NCBI GenBank assembly: GCA_009599575.1
Contig: VWND01000004.1
Coordinates: 364,001-428,000, forward strand
Direction: 5' to 3'
DNA length: 64,000 nt
Source: Blumeriella jaapii
Lineage: Eukaryota > Ascomycota > Leotiomycetes > Helotiales > Drepanopezizaceae
Made by a program: the position numbers and the translations under genes. Shown in pieces: positions 37,300 through 47,594 of the stretch; within the stretch, counting starts at the first letter, position 1; the number at the start of each line of letters is the position of its first letter. The notes under the pieces are model-generated. The model searched no databases. It saw only the letters and a list, made by a program, of their open reading frames with translations, and was not told where the DNA came from.

Positions 37300-38840
37300 T
37301 TTATAAAAACTAAAAACTGTCGCTTTTTTATTAAAAAGCGCTAGTCAAACTTCAAATCTTTTTATAAATCGAATTTCTTGCTATAATAAAAGTTTTTGCC
37401 ACGATTCAAAAGTTTTTAACAGATCGTTTTGCTTTTCGTCGATAGCTATCTCGGCGATTTTGCGACTAAGCTTAGCGTTGAAACAAACGTTTGCGAAATG
37501 GCCGGGCTTGCCGTAGTTATAATAAGCGTTAAAAGAACGCGCAGCCAAACGAAAAAAACCGGAAGTGGCAGAAATAGCAGTTATACGCTCGTAAAAATCT
37601 TTATTAAAAGAAGGAAAAGCCGTGCGAGCAGAAGGGGTTAAAAAGGTAAAACGTTATAAAATCTTAAAAATACCGGAAGTACGCCTAGAATTCTGGTTAG
37701 CAAAAGCTACAGCAGAAAAAAAATAGTTTATACGACGGGCAGAAGCCATTTTTTTAGCTCGGATATTGCGTAATTTTTTATTCGCAACGGCCAAAAACTC
37801 GTCCAAAGCAATATAATTACTATTTATTTTATACTTTTCCATTCGAAAATCGTATTTAAAAATAAAAATGATTTTTTCGCATATGTTTTTAAATTAACGG
37901 TTTTTAGCAATTTTGCTAATAATTGCGTAACGGATAAACAAAAAACGAAAATTATTATAAATCTGACCGTTGTTTATATAAAGCTTGTTGTATTGCAATT
38001 TAGCAGACTGGACGCGGTTATAATTAAAAAAGCGCTGATTAAAAATACGAAAAACGTTTCGGGCCGATTAGGCTTGGTTATAAAACTCGGGGTTTAAATA
38101 TTCCAAAATAATAATTTTTATTTTTTTAATAATACATTTAAAGTATATTTTGGCTTGGTTTATACTTTATATAAAGTTTTTTAAATACTTTTTAATAAAC
38201 AGCTTTATATTTATCTTTTATATATTATATTTAACTTTTTTTTAATAATCGCTGAAAGCGTAGCGAGAATATTTGACTTTGGATAATTCGATTCGGAAAA
38301 TGGCTGGATCGAGAACGAAGAAATAATACTCGGAAATTAATTGGAAATCCGCCGTAAAAGCGCGCGAAGCTCGAAGTGGAAAAAACGTCGCGAGCGATAG
38401 CGGAAGCTAAAAAGCGAGCGGCGGCGATAGCTTAAGCGATTATCTGAGCGATTTAAAGCTGCTGGGCCGTAATAAATCCTTTAGCGTTAGCAGATATGCT
38501 GGGCAGTCGTAGAAGCATTCGTCGGTTTAGAAGTATTAAGGTGTCAGCGTCGTACAATTCGATCTTAGATTCGATAATAGAACGAAAGGATTCAGCAGCA
38601 GATAACTGTGATTCGGTAGAAAAGTCGTGAAATAAAAACTCGCTGCCAGAATCGTCGAAAGAACCTGGAACGAATAAAAATTCGAAAGCGCCAAAGGCAA
38701 AAGCAGAAGGTGGAAGTGCTAACTCGAAGCCGAATCGTACGGATTGCGTTCGTTTTCGGGTGCCACGTCGATTTATAAAAAAAGCATAGGGTGTTGTAAT
38801 ATTGAAAAGAAGCGATTCGAATTGCAAAGGCAGATCGAAT
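37300..38840 (-). pseudogene. B2 gag, degraded
   Basis: Counterpart of B1 gag. The zinc knuckle near 37,490-37,540 has lost its first two Cys (Tyr). The minus-strand stretch 38,827-38,453 is the N-terminal acidic part, 124 codons open. Confidence 0.7.
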
Positions 38841-39023
38841 TAATAAAAAAGAAAAACTCCAGCTTTTTTTGGAAACAAGATTAATAAAAAAAAGTTCTGA
38901 TTAAAGCATCGATAAATAAACGTCGGTACGGGCGGCCTGAAAAAAGTTCGAATTGCAAAGGCAGATCGAGTTTTTAACCGTAGATACAAAGCTTCTTAGC
39001 GAAAATTGTTTGGTTTTTCTTTA

Positions 39024-39292
39024 TATCACAGCTAACTTAAAAGTGATCGGGATAATATAGACTAAAAAATACGTATGTAAATTGAAAAAAAAACACCGAG
39101 CTAGAATGCTCGGGGTCGCGAATTTTATATACAATGGGTTGCGCTTGTGGGTCACGTGACTTAGCGCGAGGCCTAGTGGCCGAGGTGGTCCGTGCCCAAA
39201 CCTTAATCCGACACCACCAGCAATCATACCACTGGCAGCCATACCACTGGCAGCCGTACCACTGGCAACTACCACTGGCCAGGATCGTAACA
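39024..39292 (-). repeat. B2 5' LTR (right)
   Basis: 269 bp, TATCACAG (mutated TGTCACAG) to CGTAACA. Inner 80 bp mutated, outer 170 bp well preserved. Confidence 0.92.
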
Positions 39293-39297
39293 TTAAT

Positions 39298-42200
39298 TTA
39301 ATTATAATTAAACGTTTTAAAAAAAAATCCAAAAAAAAACAAGCGTTTTGTATCGTTTTAAAAAAAGCTATTAAAAAACAGTATTAATTATTTTTTAAAT
39401 ACGACGATTACGCCGATATATTTAACGATACCGCCGCGGTTATTTTAGCTTTTTATTATTTTATAAAGCATCGAATAAATTTCGCGGAAAAAAAGAATTT
39501 TTTTTAAAAATCAATTTATTTTTTATCGGAATTTAAATTTACCGAATTGCGCGAATATTTCGATTCGAACTTAAAAAAAAACTAAATAAAAAAATCTATT
39601 AGCTTTGCCGGCGCATCGGTAATATTTATACCGAAAAAAAACGAAAGTTTGCGATTATACGTCGATTATAAAAGTCTAAACGCAATTACGGTTAAAAATC
39701 GAATTCTTTTATTTTTTATAAGCGAAATTTTGAATCGTTTAAGAAAAGCTAAAATATTTATTAAACTAAATTTTATTTAAGCGTATTATCGCTTTCGAAT
39801 AAAAAAAAAAATAAATGGAAAACTGCGTTTCGCATCCGTTACGGATATTTCGAATACTACGTATTATTTTTCGGCTTTTCGAACGCATCAGCAATTTTTC
39901 AAGCGTATATTAATTAAGCTTTAATCGGTTTAGTAAATATTACGTATATAATTTACTTCGACGATATTTTAATATTTTCCGAAAACTCCGACGATTATAC
40001 AAACGCGGTAAAAAAAGTTTTCGAAAAACTTCGTATTAACAAATTTTACGGAAATCTGAAAAAATATACTTTCGATACGAATACGATTAAGTTTCTAAGC
40101 TTCGTCGTTATTTTTACGAAAATTAAAATAAATCTAAAAAAAGTAAATAATATTCGAAAATAGCCTTTTTTTATTACGTAGCGAAATATTTAAATATTTT
40201 TGGGTTTTATTAATTTTTATAAACGTTTTATTAAAAACTACGTTAAATTTTGCCGATTTATTACAGATTTTCTGAAAAAAATACAACGAAGAAAAATATC
40301 GGGCCTTTTTCGTTTTTTATTCGAAACGAAATTCGTTTTTTTACTTTTAAAAAAAAAGTTTTGCTAAGCACCGATTTTACGCTATTTCGACTTTTGATTA
40401 AAAATCCAAATCGAAATAAACGCTTCGAAATTCGTTATAAACGGAATATTATTTTAATTATTCGAAAAAAATACAAAAACACGTTGGCATTTTATCGCAT
40501 ATTATTCGAAAAAGCTTTTTTTTATAAAACAAAAATATAAAATTTACGACACTAAACTAATAATTATAATTCACGCTTTTAAATAATAAAACCAATATTT
40601 ACGTAGCGCTTTTAATATTATTATTATACGTATAAATTATTATAATTTAAAATACTTTTTTACGAAAAAACGTTTAACGAACGCTAAGCGAAATAAGCCG
40701 ACGAGCTAGCTAAATACGATTTTGCAATCGAATATAAAACAAAAGTTTTTAATTCGGCGAATGGTTTTTTCCGCCGGCTAAATTTAAAAAAAAATTTAAA
40801 AAAAAATAACGAATAGCTGTTTACGTTATATCGTAAACTAAAATTAATTTATTTAAAAAATTTTAAAATGTTTTTCGTAATAAAAACACGCTTAAAATCG
40901 GAATATAAATTATTTCGCGCCGATAAATATTCGAAGCTTTTATTAACGGAATTAAAAAATAAAAAGCAAGCGGAAAAAAGCTAAATAAAAAGCTTTTTCG
41001 CCGGACTGTTTTTTGCTAATATTATTAATTGCAAATAATATATACCACGGAGCGTAGCCGCTGTATTACTACAATTCGAAACGGTTAATAACAAATTAGC
41101 AAAACCGATTTACAAAACTATTTTTAAATTGCAAAAATCTGATTTTTTTATATTATAAAAAACGTACGAATCGGCTTCGCAAAACAATCGAGCCGAATCC
41201 GAAAAACATTGGCGTATAAGCTAAAATAAATTACTACGTTACAAAAAACGTGCGTATATTTCGAATAAAAGCGCTATTAAAAGCGAAATATTAAAAATTA
41301 ATTACGACGATCCGACCGCCGGCTATTAAAGCTTTCGGCGAACGTTAAAACTGGTCGAAAAAAAGTATTTCTGGCTTAGTTTACAAAGCGACGTAAAACG
41401 TTACGTTAATACGTATAAAAAATATTAAAAAAGCAAGCCTAGAAAATACCGATTTTATAACGAATTAGCTTTCTTTTCGATTTTTACGAAATTTTTAAAA
41501 AAAATAAATTATAAATTTTATTACAAATCTACCTTTTAGCAAAAAACAAAATCGTATTTACGATTTTATATTCGTTATAATAAACCGATATACAAAGCTG
41601 TCGAAATATATACCGATATAAAAAACGATTTCAATTTCAGATTTAGCTGAGATATTTATATAATACGTTTATAAAAATTTTGGCTATTTTAAAAAAATTA
41701 TTACAAACAAAAAATCAGTTTTTATTAATAAATTCTGATTTTTAATAATATTTTATTTATAAATACGACGTCGATTAAGCACCGCTTTTTATTTTCAAAC
41801 CGATAGCCAAACGAAACGTTAAAATTAAGTTTTAAAATTTTATTTTCGCATATATTGCGATTATCGATAAAACGATTAAGCTACGAAGCTTGCTTTAGCC
41901 GAGTTTACGTATAACAATTCGATATACGCTTTTACGAGTTTTATTTTTTTCGTATATTATACGACTTTTATTTAAAATTTGGCAGCAACGTCGAAAACGA
42001 CGTCGTAAAAAAAAAAATACCGTTAGCGGAAAAACGAATTAAAATATTACAAAAAAAAAAAAATATTTAATAAAAAGCTAAAAAAAGCTAACGCGAATCA
42101 TAAAAGATTTTACGACGCTAAACACAAAAAAACTAAATTTTAAATAAGCGATAAAATATTATTATCGATTAAAAATCTTCGATAGCTACGATTTTTTCGA

Positions 42201-42560
42201 AAGCTTTTAAATAAATATTTAAAGCCTTTTAAAATTAAGCGAATTATATACGAGCACGGCCAAGCTTATTAATTCGAGCTTTTTTTTTAATATCGTATTT
42301 ACGATACTTTTCACGTTTTTTTATTAAAACTTTAATAAAATCGAAACGATACCGAGCCGAAAAATAATATAATAAAATTTTAAAAATCCGAAAAATACGA
42401 GATCAAATTAATACAAGCTTACAAAAATACAAAAAAAGGCCGATATTATTTGATACGATAAAAAAGCTATTTACTAAGCGAAAACTTCTGAAAGCTAAAA
42501 AACTATTTTACAAACGTAAAAAAGATTATAAAAAAATATTTAAAAAATACGATAAATAAT
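39298..42560 (+). pseudogene. E2 pol (RT, RNase H, integrase), degraded
   Basis: RT shows LYVDYKSLNAITVKNRI near 39,650-39,700 and an intact YFDD active site at 39,954-39,965. RNase H and a connection follow (about 40,240-40,700). Integrase lies at about 41,280-42,300, with a zinc-binding region near 41,330 and a FHVFLLK-type end near 42,310. Stops occur throughout. Confidence 0.82.
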
Positions 42561-43784
42561 AGCAACGGAGCAATAACAAATGCGCGTCGTAAAAGCAAAA
42601 AAAAAAAAACAAAAACACTTAGAAAACTTTAAAAACCGCCGCTAAGCTAATTTATTTTTATTATCGTTATTTCTTTTTTTATTTTTATCGCTATTTCTTT
42701 TAGATTTAAAAGCAGCGGCAAGCTAAATAAAATTAATATTAAACGAATTCGCAGAATATTCGATTTATTCCAATTAAAGCTTTTACGATAGCCGTAATCG
42801 AATTTTAAATTGCAATTACGATATTTTCGTAAAAATCCAAAATTTAATTTAATTAATTAAAATAAATCCGAGCGACGTTTTCGAAACGTCGAAAAATACG
42901 TTTTATATTAGCGTCGTTAAAAAAAAGGGCCGGCGCAGCCAAAGCTTTTAAAACAGCAGCAGCCGTCAAACCGGCAAAAACGGGCGCAGCAGCTGCGGCG
43001 GCAGTTCGAGCCGCGGCGCGATTCGCACGACTTTCGATTATTATAAAAGCCGAAACGTTATTTTTTTTTAAACGATTTATATAAGCGTCGTAAATAATAA
43101 AATTAATAAAAGTTTTAATAAAAATTTTGGTTTCGATAATAAAAAAAAAAAAAAGCGGCAGCGATTATAATAGCATCGAAACGATTTATAAAATCGTTAA
43201 AATCCGCGAAAAAGATTTGCGCTTCGGTAGCGCGTACGGCAAAAACTTATAGCTAATTAAAAGCGAATTCGAATAAAAGTTTAAAAAATTTACAAAAAAG
43301 CATTAAATATACGAAGCTTTACAACGGTTACATTTTACGCTAAAAAACTCGAAAACGCAAAAAAGCAAAAAGTCCGTTATAATATTTTCGCGTAAAATTA
43401 AGCGGACGCATCGAAAACAGATAAAAGTCAAAAGCATTTTAAAAATTCGCGGCGAACGCGGCGAAAAATAATTAATTAAAATAAAAAAAAGCTGACGAGA
43501 AAATAAAAAAAAAAAAAAAAAAAAAAATTAAACAGGAAAATAGCGGCCATTTTAAAAAAAAAAGCTTTTTTAAACGAAAATGCGAACGCTACCGAAAACA
43601 AAAAAAACAAAACAGCAAAACAATTATAATTTACGACCGAAAGCGAACGAAACAGCTATAATTCACGATTAAAAACGGAAAAAACTGCACGTTATTTCGA
43701 AGGCGTAACGCACGCCATATACGAAAGCATACGCATAAAAAAATCAGTCGCTTTTGGAAATCAAAGGCTTAAAAAAAAAAGTAA
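42561..43784 (+). other. E2 post-pol region with a GC-rich patch
   Basis: About 1.2 kb between the end of integrase and the 3' LTR. At 42,930-43,035 there is a GC-rich patch in an otherwise AT-rich stretch; it would read as Ala-rich or as Ser/Gly-rich protein depending on frame. No frame stays open and I recognise no domain. It could be an extra element gene or old captured sequence. Confidence 0.5.
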
Positions 43785-44196
43785 TATCAGAAACCAATAT
43801 TACGTATATAAATCAGATAATCCGCCAAAACCTTTTACTTTTTATTAATTTTCGAATAGCATTTTCTGCGGATAGGCCGTAAAGGCCGGATAATATTATA
43901 AAAACTGAAAATAATATTTAAATAAAACATTTTATAAAAATAATTGCTAAAAAACCAGTTATTAAAATTATATTAAAAAAATAAAAAAAGGTCGGAATAA
44001 GGGCTGAAAAGCATACTAAATAAGATTCGCCTGGTTTTTTGAGAAATACTTTTCTCGAGAGTTTCACCCCTCCTTTTGTACTTATACACGCCTTTTACTA
44101 GAAATATAAAAAGTAGAAATCAGTCTGACTATCAACCCAACCTTATCTAAGCTCTATTATCTGAACTAGTGTTTCCCTGCCTTTTCAATCCTTACA
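43785..44196 (+). repeat. E2 3' LTR
   Basis: 412 bp, TATCAGAAACC to CCTTACA. The left (inner) part is strongly mutated; the right (outer) 150 bp are well preserved. Confidence 0.92.
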
Positions 44197-44800
44197 ATTA
44201 ATAACGCTATTAGCGTTAGATTAAAAGCCGAAAAATTAGCGTTGGAAACTCCGAAATTTGTTTCGGAAAATACTGAAGCTTTAGCTAAAAAGCGTTGGAA
44301 TTCTATTTGCTAAGCTTTTATAACGGCAAGCCTAACTTTTATAATCTTATTTCTTTCGCGTTCGGCTTTTAATTAAAACTTTACGCGGAAAAATATAATA
44401 AAATAAAAAAAAAAAAAAAAATTAGCATAAAAGTTCGCGAAAAATTCTTATAAGTTTATTCGTAGCGGAAAATAATAAAAATGAAAATAATTGCGAAAAT
44501 AAAAAAAAATCGGAAAATAAAAAACTTTCGTCGGTTTAATTTTCGCGATCGTTTTCCGCCTGTTTTGCTATATTATTTGTATTTTCGGTTTTTCGTAATA
44601 CGGCGTTGCTAATATTTTGGATTTGGGTTTCTGCCTGTTTTTTTTTTTTTTCCAAAACCTGTTAAATTTTTTTTTTTTTTTCGCGGTCGATAATTAAGCC
44701 TGATTTTTTACCGAAATCTAAAACCTAAAATATGCGGAATCTGATTTAAAACGTAAAATTAAATGCTTATCGGCCGGTTCGTTTTTTAAAAAATTCAAAT
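44197..44800 (-). mobile_element. Element C2, leader segment next to its 5' LTR
   Basis: Resumes C2 after E2; the first five bases are the E2 target duplication. It aligns with C1 about 18,053-18,649. No protein signature was found. Confidence 0.82.
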
Positions 44801-45049
44801 TGTTACAATCGAAAAGTCAAAACCAAAAAACAAAAATGCATTTATTCGTAAAACTGAATTTTAGGGAATTATAAAAGTACAAAAGATCCTTCTGATTATA
44901 TTCCGAAAATCGGCAGGTCGGGCCTGCTTTGGAATTCGGTTGATCCTGGCCAAAGCTGCATGCTAATGTTTACTTCTAGCCTTAGTACTTTCTAGCATGC
45001 TCCTTTATCGGTCAGCCGGTGCCTATCGGTCAGCCGGTGCCCTCTGACA
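44801..45049 (-). repeat. C2 5' LTR (right end of the whole nest)
   Basis: 249 bp, TGTTACAATC to CCCTCTGACA. It contains an 18-bp unit starting TATCGGTCAGCCGG present twice (about 45,006-45,041); C1 has one copy. GATAT (45,050-45,054) is the likely target duplication; its partner is left of the window. Confidence 0.8.
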
Positions 45050-45531
45050 GATATGGATTTCGGATCTGTGATTTGTAATATAAATCTGTGATATTAAATT
45101 GTGATATAAGATCTGTGATATCGGATTTGTAATATAGAATCTGTGATTTGTGATTTGAGCTGAAAAATAAGATTTGTATGATTTATAGTAAAGGATTTCG
45201 GATTTGTGATATAAAATTTGTATAATTTGTGATTTAAGCTGTGTATATAATATATAATAAAATCTGTGATTTGTGATATAAGATATGAAATATAAAATAT
45301 GAAACCCGAGATTTGGGCTTTAAGATCTGTGATTTATAATATGAAATATATGATTTGTAATTAATAATAAGGAACTGTGATATAAAATCTGTGATCTGTG
45401 ATATAAAATGTAAGATATAAAATCTGTGATTTGGGCTGTGATTTGGGTTGTAAAAAATATAATATTTGTGATTTAAGCTATGAGATTTGTAATTTATAAT
45501 CTGATCTGTGATTTGTTTATGATATAAAATA

Positions 45532-45533
<2 letters not shown>
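45050..45533. repeat. Degenerate ATCTGTGATTTGTGATATAAA-type tandem repeat
   Basis: About 480 bp of imperfect repeats built from CTGTGAT, GATTTGT and GATATAAAAT words. The repeat resumes at 45,887-45,925, beyond the LINE fragment, so the LINE landed within it. No gene seen. Confidence 0.8.
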
Positions 45534-45590
<57 letters not shown>

Positions 45591-45886
45591 TTATTTAACG
45601 TCTAGCGGAGTGCAGCCGAAAGGCTGCCATCCTAGGACCTCCCAGGGGGTACGGAGACGTGCTAAGCTAAGGAATTAAATACAAAGTACGACCCCGAAAG
45701 CAATTCGTATTAATACAGCCACTGCTGCTGTCGACTACGCCTTTCGCCGCCTTTTGCGATGGTCCGTCAGTGAGAAATATAAGCGTAAAGCTCAGAGTAA
45801 AGCCTAAGGAATATGCATACGGCACCGATCAAAAGTATGATCTGTCGGTTGCGTGGATACGCACAGTGGTATGGCCAGTAGGCCGA
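45534..45886 (-). mobile_element. 5'-truncated LINE with GTA-repeat tail
   Basis: 353 bp flanked by a perfect 13-bp duplication GATATAAAATATA (45,521-45,533 and 45,887-45,899). On the minus strand it ends with TTAGCTTAGCACGT, then TAGACGTTAAATAATA, then a run of TAC repeats (about 18 units, 45,534-45,590). The terminal motifs match the full LINE at 9,121-9,205; the rest does not obviously match, so it is a related subfamily. Confidence 0.87.
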
Positions 45887-45899
45887 GATATAAAATATA

Positions 45900-46383
45900 A
45901 GATCTGTGATCTGCGATATAAATCCAACACCGGCACCGGCACCGGCACTGGACCTCACGGCTCACAGCTCCGGGCTCAGGGCGCGGCGTGTCTGGCTTCT
46001 CCACGTCGATACACATTCCTTCATCTCATCTTATTTTGTATTGTTTTCTTGCGCATAGTAGCTTTCTGCACTTAGTACTGTACCTTTTTTTTCTTTTTTT
46101 CTTGGGTTTGGGTCGCGGATAGTTATGATTGATTGACTGGTTGGTTGATTGATTAATGAATGGATATGTAAATATGTAGCACGCGCTTGCGAGGCCATGC
46201 AATAGGTATGTATATAAAGTAAGGTAAATAAGGTATATAGGTATGTAAAGTATGTATGGTATATATAGTATATAGGGTATGCAAGGTATGTATATATGTA
46301 TGGTATGTAGGGTATATAGGGTATGTAGTATAGGGTATGTAAAATATGGTATGTAAGGTATGTAGGGTATGTATGTAAAAAGA
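45900..46383. other. Non-coding, low-complexity stretch
   Basis: Contains the end of the GATATAAA repeat, a short GGCACC run near 45,932, then from 46,190 GTATGTA/GGTATATAG-type degenerate repeats. The minus-strand open frame at 46,026-46,670 follows from these repeats. No gene seen. Confidence 0.6.
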
Positions 46384-46552
46384 AAAGGAAGGGTAGGATT
46401 GGATCGAGTGAGTAAGTGAGTGAATGAGTGAGTAAGTGAAGGAGGCTTATCGATCGCTCGATCGCTTCCCGATACTGTCTGTATATGAGAGTTGGTAAGT
46501 TGATAGAGTTGGTAAAGTTGGTAAAGTTGGTTGCACTTTTTAAGTAAGCGTG
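46384..46552. repeat. Duplicated unit, copy 1
   Basis: About 170 bp containing GAGTGAGTAAGTGAGTGAAT, GGCTTATCGATCGCTCGATCG and a GAGTTGGTAAAGTTGGTAAA run. It matches 46,705-46,872. Confidence 0.8.
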
Positions 46553-46704
46553 TATTATACATATATTTGTCTGTTTGCGTTTGTGTATGTATATATATAC
46601 TGTATATATGGTATGTATTATATCTATCGTAAATATTGTATATATGGTATGTATTATATATTTTATACATATTGTATATACCGTATATAAGGTAAATAAA
46701 TAAA

Positions 46705-46872
46705 GGAAGGGGAAGGAAGGGTAAGAAGGATAGGACTAGATTGAGTGAATAAGTGAATGAGGCTTATCGATCGCTCGATCGCTTCCTGATACTGTCGTTA
46801 TATAGGAGTTGGTAGAGTTGGTAGAGTTGGTAGAATTGGTAGAGTTGGTAGCACTTTTTGGTGAGCGTGTAC
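46705..46872. repeat. Duplicated unit, copy 2
   Basis: Second copy, with the GTTGGTAGA run expanded and the GAGTGAGT part shortened. The spacer 46,553-46,704 is GTAT/ATAC-rich. Confidence 0.8.
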
Positions 46873-46977
46873 TGTATGTTTGTATGTGTATGTTTATACC
46901 CTACAGTATATACTGTACATACTTACATAATTACATATTTAAATACTTACATATTTAAATACTTACTAACTTATTTC

Positions 46978-47345
46978 TTATTTACTCACTTACTCACTTA
47001 CTCACTTACTCACTTACTCACTTACTCACTTACTCACTTACTCACTTACTCACTTACTCACTTACTCACTTTCACTCACTTACTCACTTACTCACTTACT
47101 CACTTACTCACTTACTCACTTACTCACTTACTCACTTACTCACTTACTCACTTACTCACTTACTCACTTACTCACTTACTCACTTACTCACTTACTCACT
47201 TACTCACTTACTCACTTACTCACTTACTCACTTACTCACTTACTCACTTACTCACTTACTCACTTACTCACTTACTCACTTACTCACTTACTCACTTACT
47301 CACTTACTCACTTACTCACTTACTCACTTACTCACTTACTCACTT
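46978..47345. repeat. Octamer satellite (TTACTCAC)n, about 45 units
   Basis: Nearly perfect 8-bp tandem array, broken once near 47,066-47,076 (CACTTTCACTCAC). Because 8 bp is not a multiple of 3 it stays open in a frame that reads LLTYSLTH repeatedly; this is not a protein. Confidence 0.95.
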
Positions 47346-47346
47346 A

Positions 47347-47407
<61 letters not shown>

Positions 47408-47485
47408 TACTTACATACTTACTTACATACCTAGTAACTAACCAACTAACTAACCAACTAACTAACTTAATTACTTACTTACTTC
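47346..47485. repeat. (TTAC)n tetranucleotide array and derivatives
   Basis: About 16 TTAC units follow the octamer array, then TTACATAC and CTAACCAA variants. It looks like a derivative of the octamer that has lost its CTCA half. Confidence 0.85.
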
Positions 47486-47594
47486 CCTAAACACAAACAT
47501 AAATACATACATAAATACATACATAAATACATACATAAATACATACATAAATACATACATAAATACATACATAAATACATACATAAATACATAC
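47486..47594. repeat. (ATACATAA)n array
   Basis: About 12 near-perfect copies of an 8-bp unit, ending where balanced-composition DNA begins. Confidence 0.9.

Larger units (their letters stand above)
32873..39292 (-). mobile_element. Element B2: complete Ty3/gypsy LTR retrotransposon inside E2
   Basis: 6,420 bp, 269-bp LTRs, perfect target duplication TTAAT (32,868-32,872 and 39,293-39,297). E1 shows the uninterrupted E sequence at about 790-815 (complement). Coding is on the minus strand. It is second copy to B1, with more G and C left. Just inside the left LTR the minus strand has a purine run ending in nine G (33,143-33,155 region), the polypurine tract expected before a 3' LTR, confirming orientation. 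Confidence 0.94.
30389..44196 (+). mobile_element. Element E2: complete gypsy LTR retrotransposon, carrying nested B2
   Basis: LTRs at 30,389-30,801 and 43,785-44,196, target duplication ATTAA (30,384-30,388 and 44,197-44,201). C1 shows the empty site near 18,053. Without B2 and its duplicated 5 bp the element is 7,383 bp. Gag and pol are on the plus strand. A further 1.1 kb between pol and the 3' LTR is unusual for a simple gypsy element. Confidence 0.93.

Noticed and set aside
46858..47490. 210-codon open frame reading LLTYSLTH repeatedly
   Set aside because: It is the octamer satellite read in one frame; an 8-bp unit gives a 24-base period that cannot close by a stop.
46978..47594. CRISPR-like or telomeric array
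   Set aside because: There are no unique spacers, and the units do not resemble TTAGGG; the arrays are ordinary satellites.
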